In this document: one piece after another, positions 1 to 7,953 of the stretch
Numbering within the stretch: position 1 is the first letter of the stretch
Layout: the number at the start of each line of letters is the position of its first letter
Notes under the pieces: generated by a model
Database searches by the model: none
What the model saw: only the letters and a program-made list of their open reading frames with translations
What the model was told of the DNA's origin: nothing
Position numbers and translations under genes: made by a program
Origin: JAWWPG01 sp038327385
GTDB lineage: Bacteria > Actinomycetota > Actinomycetes > Propionibacteriales > Nocardioidaceae
Direction of reading: 5' to 3'
NCBI GenBank assembly: GCA_038327385.1
Contig: JBBQKY010000045.1
Location: forward strand, 1-15,379
DNA length: 15,379 nucleotides

Positions 1-1223
1 TCCGGGTCGTGGATGAACTGCGCCAGCTGATGCTCCAGGAAATCGATTCGCCCGTACAAGGGGACCACGATCGAGACCTCCGGGTCGGTCGGTGGCTCAC
101 CGTGTTGGGCGACGCTGTCGACCTTGGCCACGGAGCGCCGCCGCGCCTCCAACCGGCTCAACGCGGGCGCAATGTGTTCGGCCCGTAATCGATCGGCGGG
201 AAGCCGCTCGCGGTCTAGGTCCCGCAGGATCGTCTCCCGGACAATAGCAAGGTCGCGGGTGACACTGGGGCCCGAGACCTCGAGTTCAGCCCCCGCTGCG
301 TTAGCCATCTCGAACATCCAGCCGCTGGCCAACAGGCTGGAGGTCGATGTCTCTAAGTGGGCGATCCAACCGTGTTCAGGGTTCTGGCCGTCCGCGCAAT
401 CACCGTAGAATTGCTCAACGTCCGGGCGTCGATAGCGATAGAGGCGCGACAAGATCTCCGTTCTGCTCCCTTCCGGAGATACTGCGGTCAGCCGTGTCGG
501 GGGCGCCTCCTCGTCATGCAGCCAGCCTTGCACGTAGAAGTTCCTATCGTCCACGGCGAGCACAGCGTCGATGTTCAGCCCCTGCGGTGCCGCCACCGAG
601 ATCACGCATGCAGGCAGCCGCTCGCGGAGCGCCTGCCGGGCGGCATGCAAGCTCTTGCTGAGCTGGACTTGACCCGACGGCATCTGGCCGCCAAGTGCCT
701 TCGAGCAACATGCTCCGCTCAGGCGGCGCGTCGCCCGCTTCGGGGCGGGTGGTTCGCCAGGTCCCGCCACCAGAAAGGCCAGCGCGTCGGCCCTGGCTGA
801 CGGACTCAGCGCTGCCAGTTCGTAGCGTAGGAGGGCGTCCAAGCTCAGCGTCGATCGCCCGAGCTCCGACCGACCGACGCGCAGCGATCGGCCGGCCCAG
901 CTCAGAACAAAATCTAGCGGGTCGGCTGCCGTGTGTCCGGCGGGAAGGCGCAGCACAACGGCCTGTGCAGGGTGGCCGGAAACTTGCGCGCTGTCGGGGC
1001 GCTCATAGGGGAAACTTCGGGCGGCCAACTGAACTTTGCTGTCTCCACATTCGGCGGAAGCCTTCACCGGCTCGGCGTAGGAACCGACTTCGGTGATAAC
1101 GAGGAACAGGACCTCGGCAGACAGCCAACAGGTCTGAACGACGGCAGGATCGGCTTTTAGCGCGGATGCCTCGTCGCTTGCTTCCGACGTTCCCGCCCTC
1201 GCAGTGTCACTCTCAGCCGACAT
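1..1223 (-). CDS. GT2 glycosyltransferase with long N-terminal accessory region (3' end cut by window edge)
   Basis: Translation from ATG at 1223 gives 407 residues and stays open to base 1. Residues 381-407 read EVSIVVPLYGRIDFL and onward, the first beta strand of a GT2 (GT-A fold) nucleotide-sugar transferase; its catalytic part lies outside the window. The first 380 residues are not a family I can name. Residues 1-200 are acidic/Ala-rich and weakly structured. Residues 215-300 (VDDRNFYVQGWLHDE, then LYRYRRPDVEQFYG, then HGWIAHLE) look like a compact beta-rich module of a kind seen ahead of GT2 domains in multidomain polysaccharide enzymes. Residues 320-370 are charged and probably helical. 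The start is supported by a near-perfect Shine-Dalgarno site (AAGGAGG, 1230-1236, 6 nt spacing), and it overlaps the preceding gene by 11 nt. A TTA leucine codon occurs at residue 290. It is the last visible member of the six-gene minus-strand run. Family call is firm for GT2; the acceptor is unknown. Confidence 0.8.
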   Translation of the reverse strand, partial: MSAESDTARAGTSEASDEASALKADPAVVQTCWLSAEVLFLVITEVGSYAEPVKASAECGDSKVQLAARSFPYERPDSAQVSGHPAQAVVLRLPAGHTAADPLDFVLSWAGRSLRVGRSELGRSTLSLDALLRYELAALSPSARADALAFLVAGPGEPPAPKRATRRLSGACCSKALGGQMPSGQVQLSKSLHAARQALRERLPACVISVAAPQGLNIDAVLAVDDRNFYVQGWLHDEEAPPTRLTAVSPEGSRTEILSRLYRYRRPDVEQFYGDCADGQNPEHGWIAHLETSTSSLLASGWMFEMANAAGAELEVSGPSVTRDLAIVRETILRDLDRERLPADRLRAEHIAPALSRLEARRRSVAKVDSVAQHGEPPTDPEVSIVVPLYGRIDFLEHQLAQFIHDP

Positions 1224-2541
1224 GTCCAGCCTCCTTGGAACCTTTGCCCGCCAGCAGCGAACCGTAGATCCGGTCCAGCTCCTTGATGTGATCGTCCATA
1301 GGGTAAATCGCTGGGATCTTTTCGCGCAGCGTCTCCCAGAGCCCGGGAGTCGCCGCGGCCCGCTTGATCGTCTCGGCCAGGCTCATCGCGTCTCCAGTCA
1401 TGAAGTGCAGTCCGTTAACCCCGTCGGTGACCTTTTCCGCCATGCCCCCGATGTCGCTGCAGATGACCGGGCGTCCCTGTTGAAACGCCTCCTGAATCAC
1501 CAGTGGGGAGTTCTCCCACCACACCGAGGGCACGACCACCCAGTCCACGTGCTCCATCAGCTCCGGCAGGTGCTCGTGATCATACTTCCCGACGAACGTG
1601 ATGGTCTCCCTCATCTCGGTCAATAGTGTGTTAAACCGGTTCTGGAACTCTCCCGGCTGAATTTCCAAGTTAGCCCCATGCAGCCGCAGCCGCGGCCGCT
1701 CAGCGGACTTGCGCCTCGATCCCGAGATGGCGTCCAAATCCCGCATGAGGATCTGCATCGCCTCTAACAAGACGTCGACGCCTTTGAACGCGCTTAGCTG
1801 GCCGAAGAAGCCAAGGCGGTTGCGGGCAGGGCGATCAGAGGTCCTTGCCGAGCGTACGACGGGGAGTCGCCCGTACTCCTCGGTGCGAATTTTCTCCGCC
1901 GGGATGCCCCACTCGATGTAACGCTGGCGCAGGAAGTCGCTCGGTGCCAAGAAAAGGTCCACTAGGGAAAAGTGGGACTTGATAAAGCGCTCACGTAGAA
2001 AGAACGTCTGTGGAGAGATGGCGGGAAAACACTCGTGGCAGCGACGGGGCGAGGCATGGTCGCACAGCTCTTCGGTCCCCGTGCGCACCATCTGCCCGTC
2101 CCGGTGGCAGATTGGCAGGAACTCGTGCAGCGTGTAGACGATGGGAGCGTCAGGAAGGGTGTTCTTCACCTCTCTGATCAAATCGTAGCCCAAGAACAAC
2201 GTGTGCTGAAAATGCACGATGTCTGGTTTGAAGGCGCGCAGGAAGTCACGGAAGTGCCGGAAGTAGAACTCTTTGCTGGGTTGCGTGCCGAACAGGTAGT
2301 CGAAGTTGTAGCCGTCTGTGTAGAAGAAGTACTCGTTTTCGCCGCCACCAGTCGGCTCGAAGTAGGTACCGACGTGCACGGCGCCACTGAGGCCTACCGG
2401 CGGTCCACCCTTGGCCAGGAAGATCGACTCGTAGTCGGGTGAGGCGGACAGACCTCGGTGCAGCTCGTAGGCGTAAGCTTCGGCACCACCAGGGCGCACG
2501 CTCGGGTGGTTGTGGCAGATGGACAGAACACGGCGCTTCAT
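1213..2541 (-). CDS. GT4-family glycosyltransferase (GT-B fold)
   Basis: The 442-residue product has the two-Rossmann layout of retaining GT4 enzymes, which transfer a sugar from a nucleotide donor to a glycan acceptor at the cytoplasmic face. Residues 16-27 (RPGGAEAYAYEL) are the N-terminal glycine-rich acceptor-side loop. NRLGFFGQLSAFKGVDVLLEA (starting near 241) opens the donor domain. E343 and E351 (in ENSPLVIQE) form the EX7E motif, followed by GRPVICSDIGGMAE. Between the lobes is a Cys-rich insertion (C145, C160, C168, C171) with a CxxC pair, as in a subset of GT4 enzymes; it may bind metal, which is inference. Its ATG sits in TGATG with the upstream stop (1-nt overlap), and GAGGGAG about 10 nt upstream is a plausible ribosome site. 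The stop overlaps the next gene by 11 nt. Donor is unknown; rhamnose or glucuronate would fit the neighbouring genes. Confidence 0.9.
   Translation of the reverse strand: MKRRVLSICHNHPSVRPGGAEAYAYELHRGLSASPDYESIFLAKGGPPVGLSGAVHVGTYFEPTGGGENEYFFYTDGYNFDYLFGTQPSKEFYFRHFRDFLRAFKPDIVHFQHTLFLGYDLIREVKNTLPDAPIVYTLHEFLPICHRDGQMVRTGTEELCDHASPRRCHECFPAISPQTFFLRERFIKSHFSLVDLFLAPSDFLRQRYIEWGIPAEKIRTEEYGRLPVVRSARTSDRPARNRLGFFGQLSAFKGVDVLLEAMQILMRDLDAISGSRRKSAERPRLRLHGANLEIQPGEFQNRFNTLLTEMRETITFVGKYDHEHLPELMEHVDWVVVPSVWWENSPLVIQEAFQQGRPVICSDIGGMAEKVTDGVNGLHFMTGDAMSLAETIKRAAATPGLWETLREKIPAIYPMDDHIKELDRIYGSLLAGKGSKEAGHVG
1230..1236 (-). promoter_or_regulatory. Strong Shine-Dalgarno site for the left-edge GT2 gene
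   Basis: On the minus strand the sequence is AAGGAGG, 6 nt before the ATG at 1223 and inside the 3' end of the preceding GT4 gene. It is the strongest ribosome-binding site in the minus-strand run and fixes the start of the truncated gene. It suggests the gene can initiate independently as well as by coupling. Confidence 0.8.
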
Positions 2542-3377
2542 CAGGTGACGGCTCCCTCTGCTTGCTCAAGGTCGTAAATCAGACAGACGTGTGCCTGCTG
2601 TGTGATGCAGCGGTACTCCTGCTCGACGTGTAGGCGGAAGTCCACGTCCAGCTCCCACCAGTCGAACGCGCTTCGAGGGACGATGAGGCATGCTGGACCC
2701 TGCCGACGCAGGGTCTCCAGGCGCGCAACAAGATTGGCGTTCGGTGGATGAATCTGGACGTCTGGTCCGGGGAGGCGCAGGTGCATCGTCGTCCGACCGT
2801 CAATCTGCCGTGTGGGAGCGTCGCCTGCGTGAGCGACGACGACCGGCCGCGCATGCGGCACAAGGTGTGCGACGAGGTCGTCGATCTGCTCAGCCAGCAG
2901 CGCGGCACGATGCTGCTCGAGCGCGTCAGCAGCCGGGACATCGTGGACATCGCTGGGCTCCGACTGCTTGCGCAGCGTGTAGATGATGCCGGTGTCGGGC
3001 TCCTCCACCAGGGTGTCGTAGTTGAGCCGAAGGTGGTTGCCGAAGTCCGCGTAATGCTCCAACCACCAGTTGGACGTCGCCGGGAGGACGAGGAAGTCGG
3101 CGCCCCGAGATCGCAACGCCTCGAGCTCTTCGATTGCGGACGCACTGTCACGTGGGTGGTAGCCGGCGTACCCACCGTTGGCGTCCTGAGGGAAGTGCCA
3201 CCCGCGACGCCCGACCAGGGACACCAGGTCGGAGTCACCCTTGCTGACCACGACGACCGTGGCTCCGGGCGGCACCGTCTGGTGGACCAGGTCGCGCAGC
3301 CGACCCACCAGCGCCTGGTACTCGCGGTGCCGCGCGTGCAGGTCCGGAGTGACCTTCGTGGCCGAGTCGATGCTCAT
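2541..3377 (-). CDS. Two-copy repeat-domain protein of unknown function (SKGD/WWLEHY domain)
   Basis: The 278-residue product is soluble, with no signal peptide or membrane segment. It consists of two copies of a domain of about 120 residues. Copy one (17-138) carries VVVVSKGD (41-48), HFPQD (61-65), YAGYHPRDS (70-78), LEALRSRGADFLVLPATSNW (85-104) and WWLEHY (104-109). Copy two (153-272) keeps the pattern but reads AHAGD, HLRLP and WWELDV at the equivalent places, so it has lost the Lys and the LEHY signature. The same domain ends the preceding 822-residue protein. Alternating hydrophobic strands and helices suggest a Rossmann-like alpha/beta fold; no catalytic function can be assigned. The ATG at 3377 is chosen over upstream in-frame starts because it makes an ATGA overlap with the upstream stop and begins just before the domain. 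The upstream extension would merely read the neighbouring gene out of frame. The domain occurs in actinobacterial glycosyltransferase loci, as far as I recall. Confidence 0.82.
   Translation of the reverse strand: MSIDSATKVTPDLHARHREYQALVGRLRDLVHQTVPPGATVVVVSKGDSDLVSLVGRRGWHFPQDANGGYAGYHPRDSASAIEELEALRSRGADFLVLPATSNWWLEHYADFGNHLRLNYDTLVEEPDTGIIYTLRKQSEPSDVHDVPAADALEQHRAALLAEQIDDLVAHLVPHARPVVVAHAGDAPTRQIDGRTTMHLRLPGPDVQIHPPNANLVARLETLRRQGPACLIVPRSAFDWWELDVDFRLHVEQEYRCITQQAHVCLIYDLEQAEGAVT
2562..2921 (-). repeat. SKGD/WWLEHY domain, copy C (divergent, second half of the 278-residue protein)
   Basis: This segment encodes residues 153-272. The secondary-structure rhythm and several anchors remain (VVVAHAGD, LETLRRQG, CLIVPRSAFDWWE, FRLHVEQEYRCI, VCLIYDLE). 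However, SKGD has become AHAGD, HFPQD has become HLRLP, and WWLEHY has become WWELDV. It reads as a degenerate or specialised third copy. Confidence 0.72.
2964..3329 (-). repeat. SKGD/WWLEHY domain, copy B (first half of the 278-residue protein)
   Basis: This segment encodes residues 17-138 of the 278-residue protein. It is the closest match to copy A: VVSKGD, HFPQD, G(Y/H)(H/Y)P, LEALR, GA, LxFP or LxLP, and WWLEHY are all kept at matching spacing. Confidence 0.85.
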
Positions 3378-5842
3378 GGTAGATCCCGAGACGCGAAGAC
3401 GAGGCACGCGTCGTCGACCGCGACAGCCTCGTAGGTGGCTTCCAGGTGCCTGCGCAGACCGCCGTAGTGCTCGAGCCACCAGGTCGACGTCCGCGGGAAG
3501 AGGAGGTAGCCGGCTCCACCCGCCCGCAACGCTTCGAGCTGAGCGATGGCCTCGCGATCGTCGGCGGGGTAGTGGCCGGCGAATGCACCGTGGCTGTCTT
3601 GCGGGAAATGCTGGCCGACGCAACCGTCGAACTTGATCAGCTCGTCGTCGCCCTTGCTCACGACCAGGACGGTGGCGTCGGAGGGTACGTGCGTGCGGAC
3701 CACATCGCGGATCCTCTCGATCATGGCTGCGTACTCGTCGTCTGGGGGGTGCTCATGTGGCGCCCAGGCTTTGCCCCACTTCTCCTCGAAGCGTTGCCGG
3801 TTGGCACGAAATGCCCTGCCGTACTCGCCGGTCGGGACGAGCTTGCCGAAGGACGCCTCGCCGAAATGGTGGACGAAGACGTCCGGTGCGCAGACCAGGC
3901 GAAGTCCCGCCCCTCGCACCCGCTCGGCGTAGTCATCGTCCTCGAACATGCCGAGCTCGAAGCGCTCGTCCAAACTTCCCACGGCAGCGTGGACCGAGCG
4001 GCGCATCGCGGCGCAGAACAGGGTGAGGACGCGGATGTCAACGCTTTGTGGGGCGGTGATGCGGGATGCGGCGAAGTCGAGGAGCTCGCCGTACGTGCGG
4101 TAGGTCGTGCTGATTCGCGCCTCGTTCGACGCTGCGTTGGTCACCGGGCCGACCATCCCCACGGAGGCGTCGTCGAGGTGCCGCACCAGCCCACCGAGCC
4201 AGCCGGGGGTGAGGATCGTGTCGTTGTTGAGCAGGACCAGGACCTCACCGCGAGCTGCGTCCAGGCCCTGGTTGGCTGCACGCGCGAAGCCCCGATTGCG
4301 ACCGTTGAAGATCGGACGCACCCGCGGGAACCTGCTCGCCACCTCCGTCAGATACGTGGGCGTCTCGTCACTCGAGCCATTGTCGACCACGATCACCTCC
4401 GCGTCGGCCGTTGTGGTCGCGAGCACCGTCTCCAGACACATCCGGGTGAACACCAGGTTGTTGAAGCTGATGACGACGATGCTCTCGCTGACCAGAGTGC
4501 GGCTGTCTGGCCCGATCGGTTCAGCCGTCGGGAGCGGCAAGGCGCGGATGGCCTCGACGGTGTCCGCGGCAAGGACAGTCGGGCGTTTCGACAATGGCGT
4601 CAGGGCCAGGTCAGCGGGTAGCGGCGTGCTGGCTCCAGCTTCGGCAGTCACGTTGCGACGGCACAGGCCGACCTCACCCAAATGCTCCAGCATGCTCCGC
4701 AGGACCACGTCGCTGTCGAAGCACTCGCGGGCGACGTCGTACGCCGCTTCGGAGTGCCGGGCGTAGTCGCCAACCACGGCAGAGACGGCCTCCACAGCCT
4801 CCTCCACAGTGGAGAAACCGAGCAAGCCCTTCCCCGTGGGCAGCACGTTGCTGAAACCGGTCTCTTGGGTGACCACTGGTCGACCGGCCGCGAGGTAGGT
4901 GGCGCTTCGGTCGCTGAACCATCCGCTGCGCAGCCGCACGTTCTGGTCCTTGGCGACCGTGAACTCGGCTTGCGAAGTGGAGATGTAGTCGCGGTACGTG
5001 TCCAGGTCCATCGACACCTCGAGTGCGTGGCGCACCCTCCAGCCATGCTCTTCGAGCATCCGTTGGTCGGCGGCGGTGTAGCTGCTGAGCGCCAGCTCGA
5101 GCTGCCGGCCAGTGCGCGCTGGCAGATCGAGCACCTTCATGAACTCCGGCTGCTTGCTCCAGCTGTACGTCTGCCCGTCGAGCGTCACTGGTCGCCAGTC
5201 CTGGCGCCAGTTCCCAACCGTGGTGAAGACAGGCCTCGGGTTCTTATGCGACTGGACCCAGAGGTCCATAACCACTGGTTGCCGGGTGGGTCGGAAGGAG
5301 AACAGGTCCGACGTCGGAAGGCCGCAGTCGGCGTTGCCGAGGTTCTCACCGAACGTGAAGAAGGCTTGGTGCGCGGCTAAGAAGTCGACGGTCGACTGCA
5401 CGCCGTCGTGCAGCTCCACCTGGAGCTGCACGGGATCGGTCTCCACGTAGACGAGACGCCCCGTCTCGACGTGCTCTGGTAGCGGATGTGTCCCGCCGTG
5501 CAGGTTCACAATCGCAGCGGCGGAGCGGTACAGCCGCCTCAGCCCAAACTCGCTCAAGCCGTAGCACCGGCCGTCGTCGTGCAAGGCATGGAACGCCCAG
5601 CGGTCGCCGAGGTCGAACCGACTCATCAAGGCGCCGAGGTAGTCCGCGGCGATCCTCGAGCTGTCGTCCTGCTCACTGCGCATGAGCATCGAAGGAGTAC
5701 GAGCGTGGGCCTCGACGTAGTACACGTCGCATCCCAGCCGCTGGAATCCCAGTAGGTAGTGCAGCGTCTGCCACGCGACCCCAGCCACTGGCATCTTCGT
5801 GAGCATGCCGAGCACGACTATCTTGCGCCCGCCGGAACTCAT
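3374..5842 (-). CDS. Trimodular glycosyltransferase: GT-B module + GT2 module + SKGD/WWLEHY domain
   Basis: The 822-residue product has three parts. Residues 1-390 look like a GT-B enzyme: a Rossmann start (KIVVLGMLTK, 7-16), a long linker, and a donor-site region (DRSATYLAAGRPVVTQETGF, 311-330) resembling CgeB-type or Glyco_trans_1_2 proteins; no EX7E motif is evident. Residues 453-693 are a GT2 domain: IVVISFNN, VIVVDNGSSDETP (483-495), the metal-site region LLNNDT (537-542, with NND instead of DxD, as in rhamnosyl-type GT2s) and FEDDDYAERVRGAGL (633-647). Residues 701-822 are one copy of the SKGD/HFPQD/WWLEHY domain (SKGD 729-732, WWLEHY 788-793). No membrane segments are seen. The start at 5842 makes an ATGA overlap with the ABC gene, with GGAG about 8 nt upstream. 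The stop makes an ATGA overlap with the next gene. Two transferase modules in one chain suggest consecutive sugar additions (inference). Donors are unknown; the GT2 part could be a rhamnosyltransferase. Confidence 0.88.
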   Translation of the reverse strand: MSSGGRKIVVLGMLTKMPVAGVAWQTLHYLLGFQRLGCDVYYVEAHARTPSMLMRSEQDDSSRIAADYLGALMSRFDLGDRWAFHALHDDGRCYGLSEFGLRRLYRSAAAIVNLHGGTHPLPEHVETGRLVYVETDPVQLQVELHDGVQSTVDFLAAHQAFFTFGENLGNADCGLPTSDLFSFRPTRQPVVMDLWVQSHKNPRPVFTTVGNWRQDWRPVTLDGQTYSWSKQPEFMKVLDLPARTGRQLELALSSYTAADQRMLEEHGWRVRHALEVSMDLDTYRDYISTSQAEFTVAKDQNVRLRSGWFSDRSATYLAAGRPVVTQETGFSNVLPTGKGLLGFSTVEEAVEAVSAVVGDYARHSEAAYDVARECFDSDVVLRSMLEHLGEVGLCRRNVTAEAGASTPLPADLALTPLSKRPTVLAADTVEAIRALPLPTAEPIGPDSRTLVSESIVVISFNNLVFTRMCLETVLATTTADAEVIVVDNGSSDETPTYLTEVASRFPRVRPIFNGRNRGFARAANQGLDAARGEVLVLLNNDTILTPGWLGGLVRHLDDASVGMVGPVTNAASNEARISTTYRTYGELLDFAASRITAPQSVDIRVLTLFCAAMRRSVHAAVGSLDERFELGMFEDDDYAERVRGAGLRLVCAPDVFVHHFGEASFGKLVPTGEYGRAFRANRQRFEEKWGKAWAPHEHPPDDEYAAMIERIRDVVRTHVPSDATVLVVSKGDDELIKFDGCVGQHFPQDSHGAFAGHYPADDREAIAQLEALRAGGAGYLLFPRTSTWWLEHYGGLRRHLEATYEAVAVDDACLVFASRDLP
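3377..3736 (-). repeat. SKGD/WWLEHY domain, copy A (C-terminus of the 822-residue protein)
   Basis: This segment encodes residues 703-822 of the trimodular transferase. Motifs in order are TVLVVSKGDDEL, QHFPQDSHGAFAGHYPADD, LEALRAGGAGYLLFPRTSTW and WWLEHYGGLRRHLEATYEAV. It aligns without large gaps to copy B in the next gene, including the spacing between motifs. The shared pattern is at protein level; DNA identity is lower. Confidence 0.85.
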
Positions 5843-7953
5843 GGGGTGGCTCCGGCCGGTGCGGGGATCTCGATCGCCGGTGGCAGGGGGAGTCCGGCGA
5901 CCGCCCGCCCGGCGTTCTGTGCCTCATACATCTCCTGGTAGAGGCCGCCCGCGTCGACCAGCTCGTCGTGTGATCCCTGCTCGACCAGCTGCCCGTGGTC
6001 AACCACCAGGATGCGCCGAGCATGGCGGATCGTGGACAGTCTGTGCGCGATCATGAACGTCGTGCGGCCCCTCATCAAGCGACCGAGCGCCTCGAGGATC
6101 ACTCCCTCGGTTCTGGAGTCGATCGACGAAGTGGGCTCATCGAGGATGAGGATCGGCGCATCCTTGAGAAAGGCTCGCGCAACCGAGATACGCTGACGCT
6201 CGCCTCCCGACAGCTGCGCTCCCCGTTCGCCGAGCACCGTCTCGTACTGACGTGGAAGACCCGTGATGAAGTCGTGTGCATTGGCCGACCGCGCGGCCTG
6301 CACGATGTCCTTCTCTGCGGCGTCAAGCCAGCCGTAACGAATGTTCTCGGCGATGGTCCCGGAGAAGAGCAGAGGCTCCTGGAGCACGACGCTGATCTGG
6401 CGGCGCAATGACTCCAAGGTGATGTCGCGGACGTCTACACCGTCCAGGAGCACCCGCCCTTCATGTGGGTCGAAGAAGCGGGGGATGAGACTAACCAGCG
6501 TGCTCTTGCCCGCGCCGGTGGGTCCCACGATGGCGATCACCTCGCCTGCAGGCGCATCGAACGAGATGTCCTTGAGTGTGTTGACGCGTCCTGCGTAGTG
6601 GAAATGCACGTCTCGCATCGCCACGTGCCCGGCGGTCCGGTCGAGGACGACGCCGGCCACCGGGTCCTTGACCTCTATGTCGGTGTCCAGGAGCTGAACC
6701 GCGGACTCGAGGTTGATCAGCTCTGCCTGCAGAGCCGCGGCCGTCCCGCTGATCTCCTCCAGGGGTCGGTAGACAGAACCGATGTATGCCAGCACGACGA
6801 GAAGCTCGCCGACGGTGAGCTTCCCGCTCAGGACGAGGTGGGCACCATAGGCAATCACGACGGCGGTGCCGGCTGCTGTCAGGAGGTTGACGCCGAGTGA
6901 GAAAGCCGTTTGACGTATAGTCACGTCGATTCGGGCATCGACTGCTTGGCGGCCTTGGGTGCGGAAGCGCTGATGCTCGTGGCCTTCACGGCCGAATGCG
7001 ACGATCACCCGCAGCATGGACATCGCTTCGTACACAATGGACAACGAGTTGCTCTCGAGAGTCCGCACATTGCGTAGGCGCGGTTCGACTCTGACGGCGT
7101 ACACCCTGGTGGAGTAGTAGATGGCCGGCACGACCGTCAGCGAGAGGAGGGCGAGGCCGGCGTCGAATCTGTAGGCGATAAACCCCATCCCCGCCACCGT
7201 GAGGACGTTCTCTGCGAGCGGGAGAACGGCGACCGCGATCGCCCCGACTGATGAGGCCTGATAGTTGATCGCGAACATCAGGCCGCCGGTCTTCGCCGAG
7301 TCGTGAAACGCCAAGGAGAGCCGCTGCACGTGCTCGAACATGTCACTGCGCAGGTCGAAGATCATCCGCTGCTCCAGGCGCGTCTGCACATAGGAGCTCA
7401 AGATGCTCACACCGTTGGCAACCAGGGTGATGAACAGTCCCAGCAGCACGGCGAAGAGGATGCGGCTCGACGGGCTGTTGCCTGACAGCCTGGCGAAGAT
7501 CGCAGGTGGCGGCCGTTGTCCCAGAGCACTGTCGACGAGGAATGCCAATGGCCACGGTTGAGCGAGAGCGACCAGCGCCGACAACACCATGAAAGTGACC
7601 GCAAGTGCCATCAGCAGCCGATAGGGCCGTAGATACGGGAAGATGCGGGGCACATACTGCATGGCCGCCGCCAGCCCTCGGCGCTTCTCAGGCTCTAGCC
7701 CCAACGGGGTCTGTCGCTTCCGGTCAGATCTCACCGACAGGAGCCGGCCGACGAGAAGTCCGGCGGCTGTGCCCACCACGACGCCGAGGAGGAGCTGCAT
7801 CGATGTATCGCCGGCCCTCGCCGCCACCGCAAAGCCCACTGCGGCGCCGGTTATGAGGCATCCGAGGAATCGGCGATGGTGGCGCAGCCAGGTGGACACC
7901 CGGTTCGGCGCTTGCGCGTCGGCGCCTGCGCCGCTGCGCTCGCCGGCGTTCAC
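5839..7953 (-). CDS. ABC exporter half-transporter (fused permease and ATPase)
   Basis: The 704-residue product combines a six-helix type I ABC exporter domain (about 105-410) with a C-terminal ATPase. Seen in the ATPase: Walker A GPTGAGKST (477-485), Q-loop VLQEPLLFSG (523-532), signature LSGGERQR (581-588), Walker B ILILDEPT (601-608) and switch His637 in AHRLST. All key residues are intact, so it should be active as a homodimer at the inner membrane. Ahead of the core is an extra hydrophobic pair (about 29-46 and 54-71) not found in MsbA-length proteins of about 580 residues. Family members export lipids, lipid-linked oligosaccharides (PglK) or cyclic glucans (NdvA/ChvA). Sitting between glycosyltransferase genes, a glycan or lipid-linked glycan is the likely cargo (inference). 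The GTG at 7953 makes a GTGA overlap with the upstream stop, with GAAGG 7 nt before it. It could instead export a peptide or drug, but the operon argues against that. Confidence 0.92.
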   Translation of the reverse strand: MNAGERSGAGADAQAPNRVSTWLRHHRRFLGCLITGAAVGFAVAARAGDTSMQLLLGVVVGTAAGLLVGRLLSVRSDRKRQTPLGLEPEKRRGLAAAMQYVPRIFPYLRPYRLLMALAVTFMVLSALVALAQPWPLAFLVDSALGQRPPPAIFARLSGNSPSSRILFAVLLGLFITLVANGVSILSSYVQTRLEQRMIFDLRSDMFEHVQRLSLAFHDSAKTGGLMFAINYQASSVGAIAVAVLPLAENVLTVAGMGFIAYRFDAGLALLSLTVVPAIYYSTRVYAVRVEPRLRNVRTLESNSLSIVYEAMSMLRVIVAFGREGHEHQRFRTQGRQAVDARIDVTIRQTAFSLGVNLLTAAGTAVVIAYGAHLVLSGKLTVGELLVVLAYIGSVYRPLEEISGTAAALQAELINLESAVQLLDTDIEVKDPVAGVVLDRTAGHVAMRDVHFHYAGRVNTLKDISFDAPAGEVIAIVGPTGAGKSTLVSLIPRFFDPHEGRVLLDGVDVRDITLESLRRQISVVLQEPLLFSGTIAENIRYGWLDAAEKDIVQAARSANAHDFITGLPRQYETVLGERGAQLSGGERQRISVARAFLKDAPILILDEPTSSIDSRTEGVILEALGRLMRGRTTFMIAHRLSTIRHARRILVVDHGQLVEQGSHDELVDAGGLYQEMYEAQNAGRAVAGLPLPPAIEIPAPAGATP

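Noticed and set aside
3378..3623. N-terminal extension of the 278-residue repeat protein to 3623
   Set aside because: The added residues are an Arg-rich out-of-frame reading of the preceding gene. The ATG at 3377 has the ATGA overlap and sits just before the domain.
3446..4621. Long open frame of 391 codons on the plus strand opposite the trimodular transferase
   Set aside because: It lies wholly antisense to a clear GT2-containing gene, has no recognisable domain, and such shadow frames are expected in GC-rich DNA.
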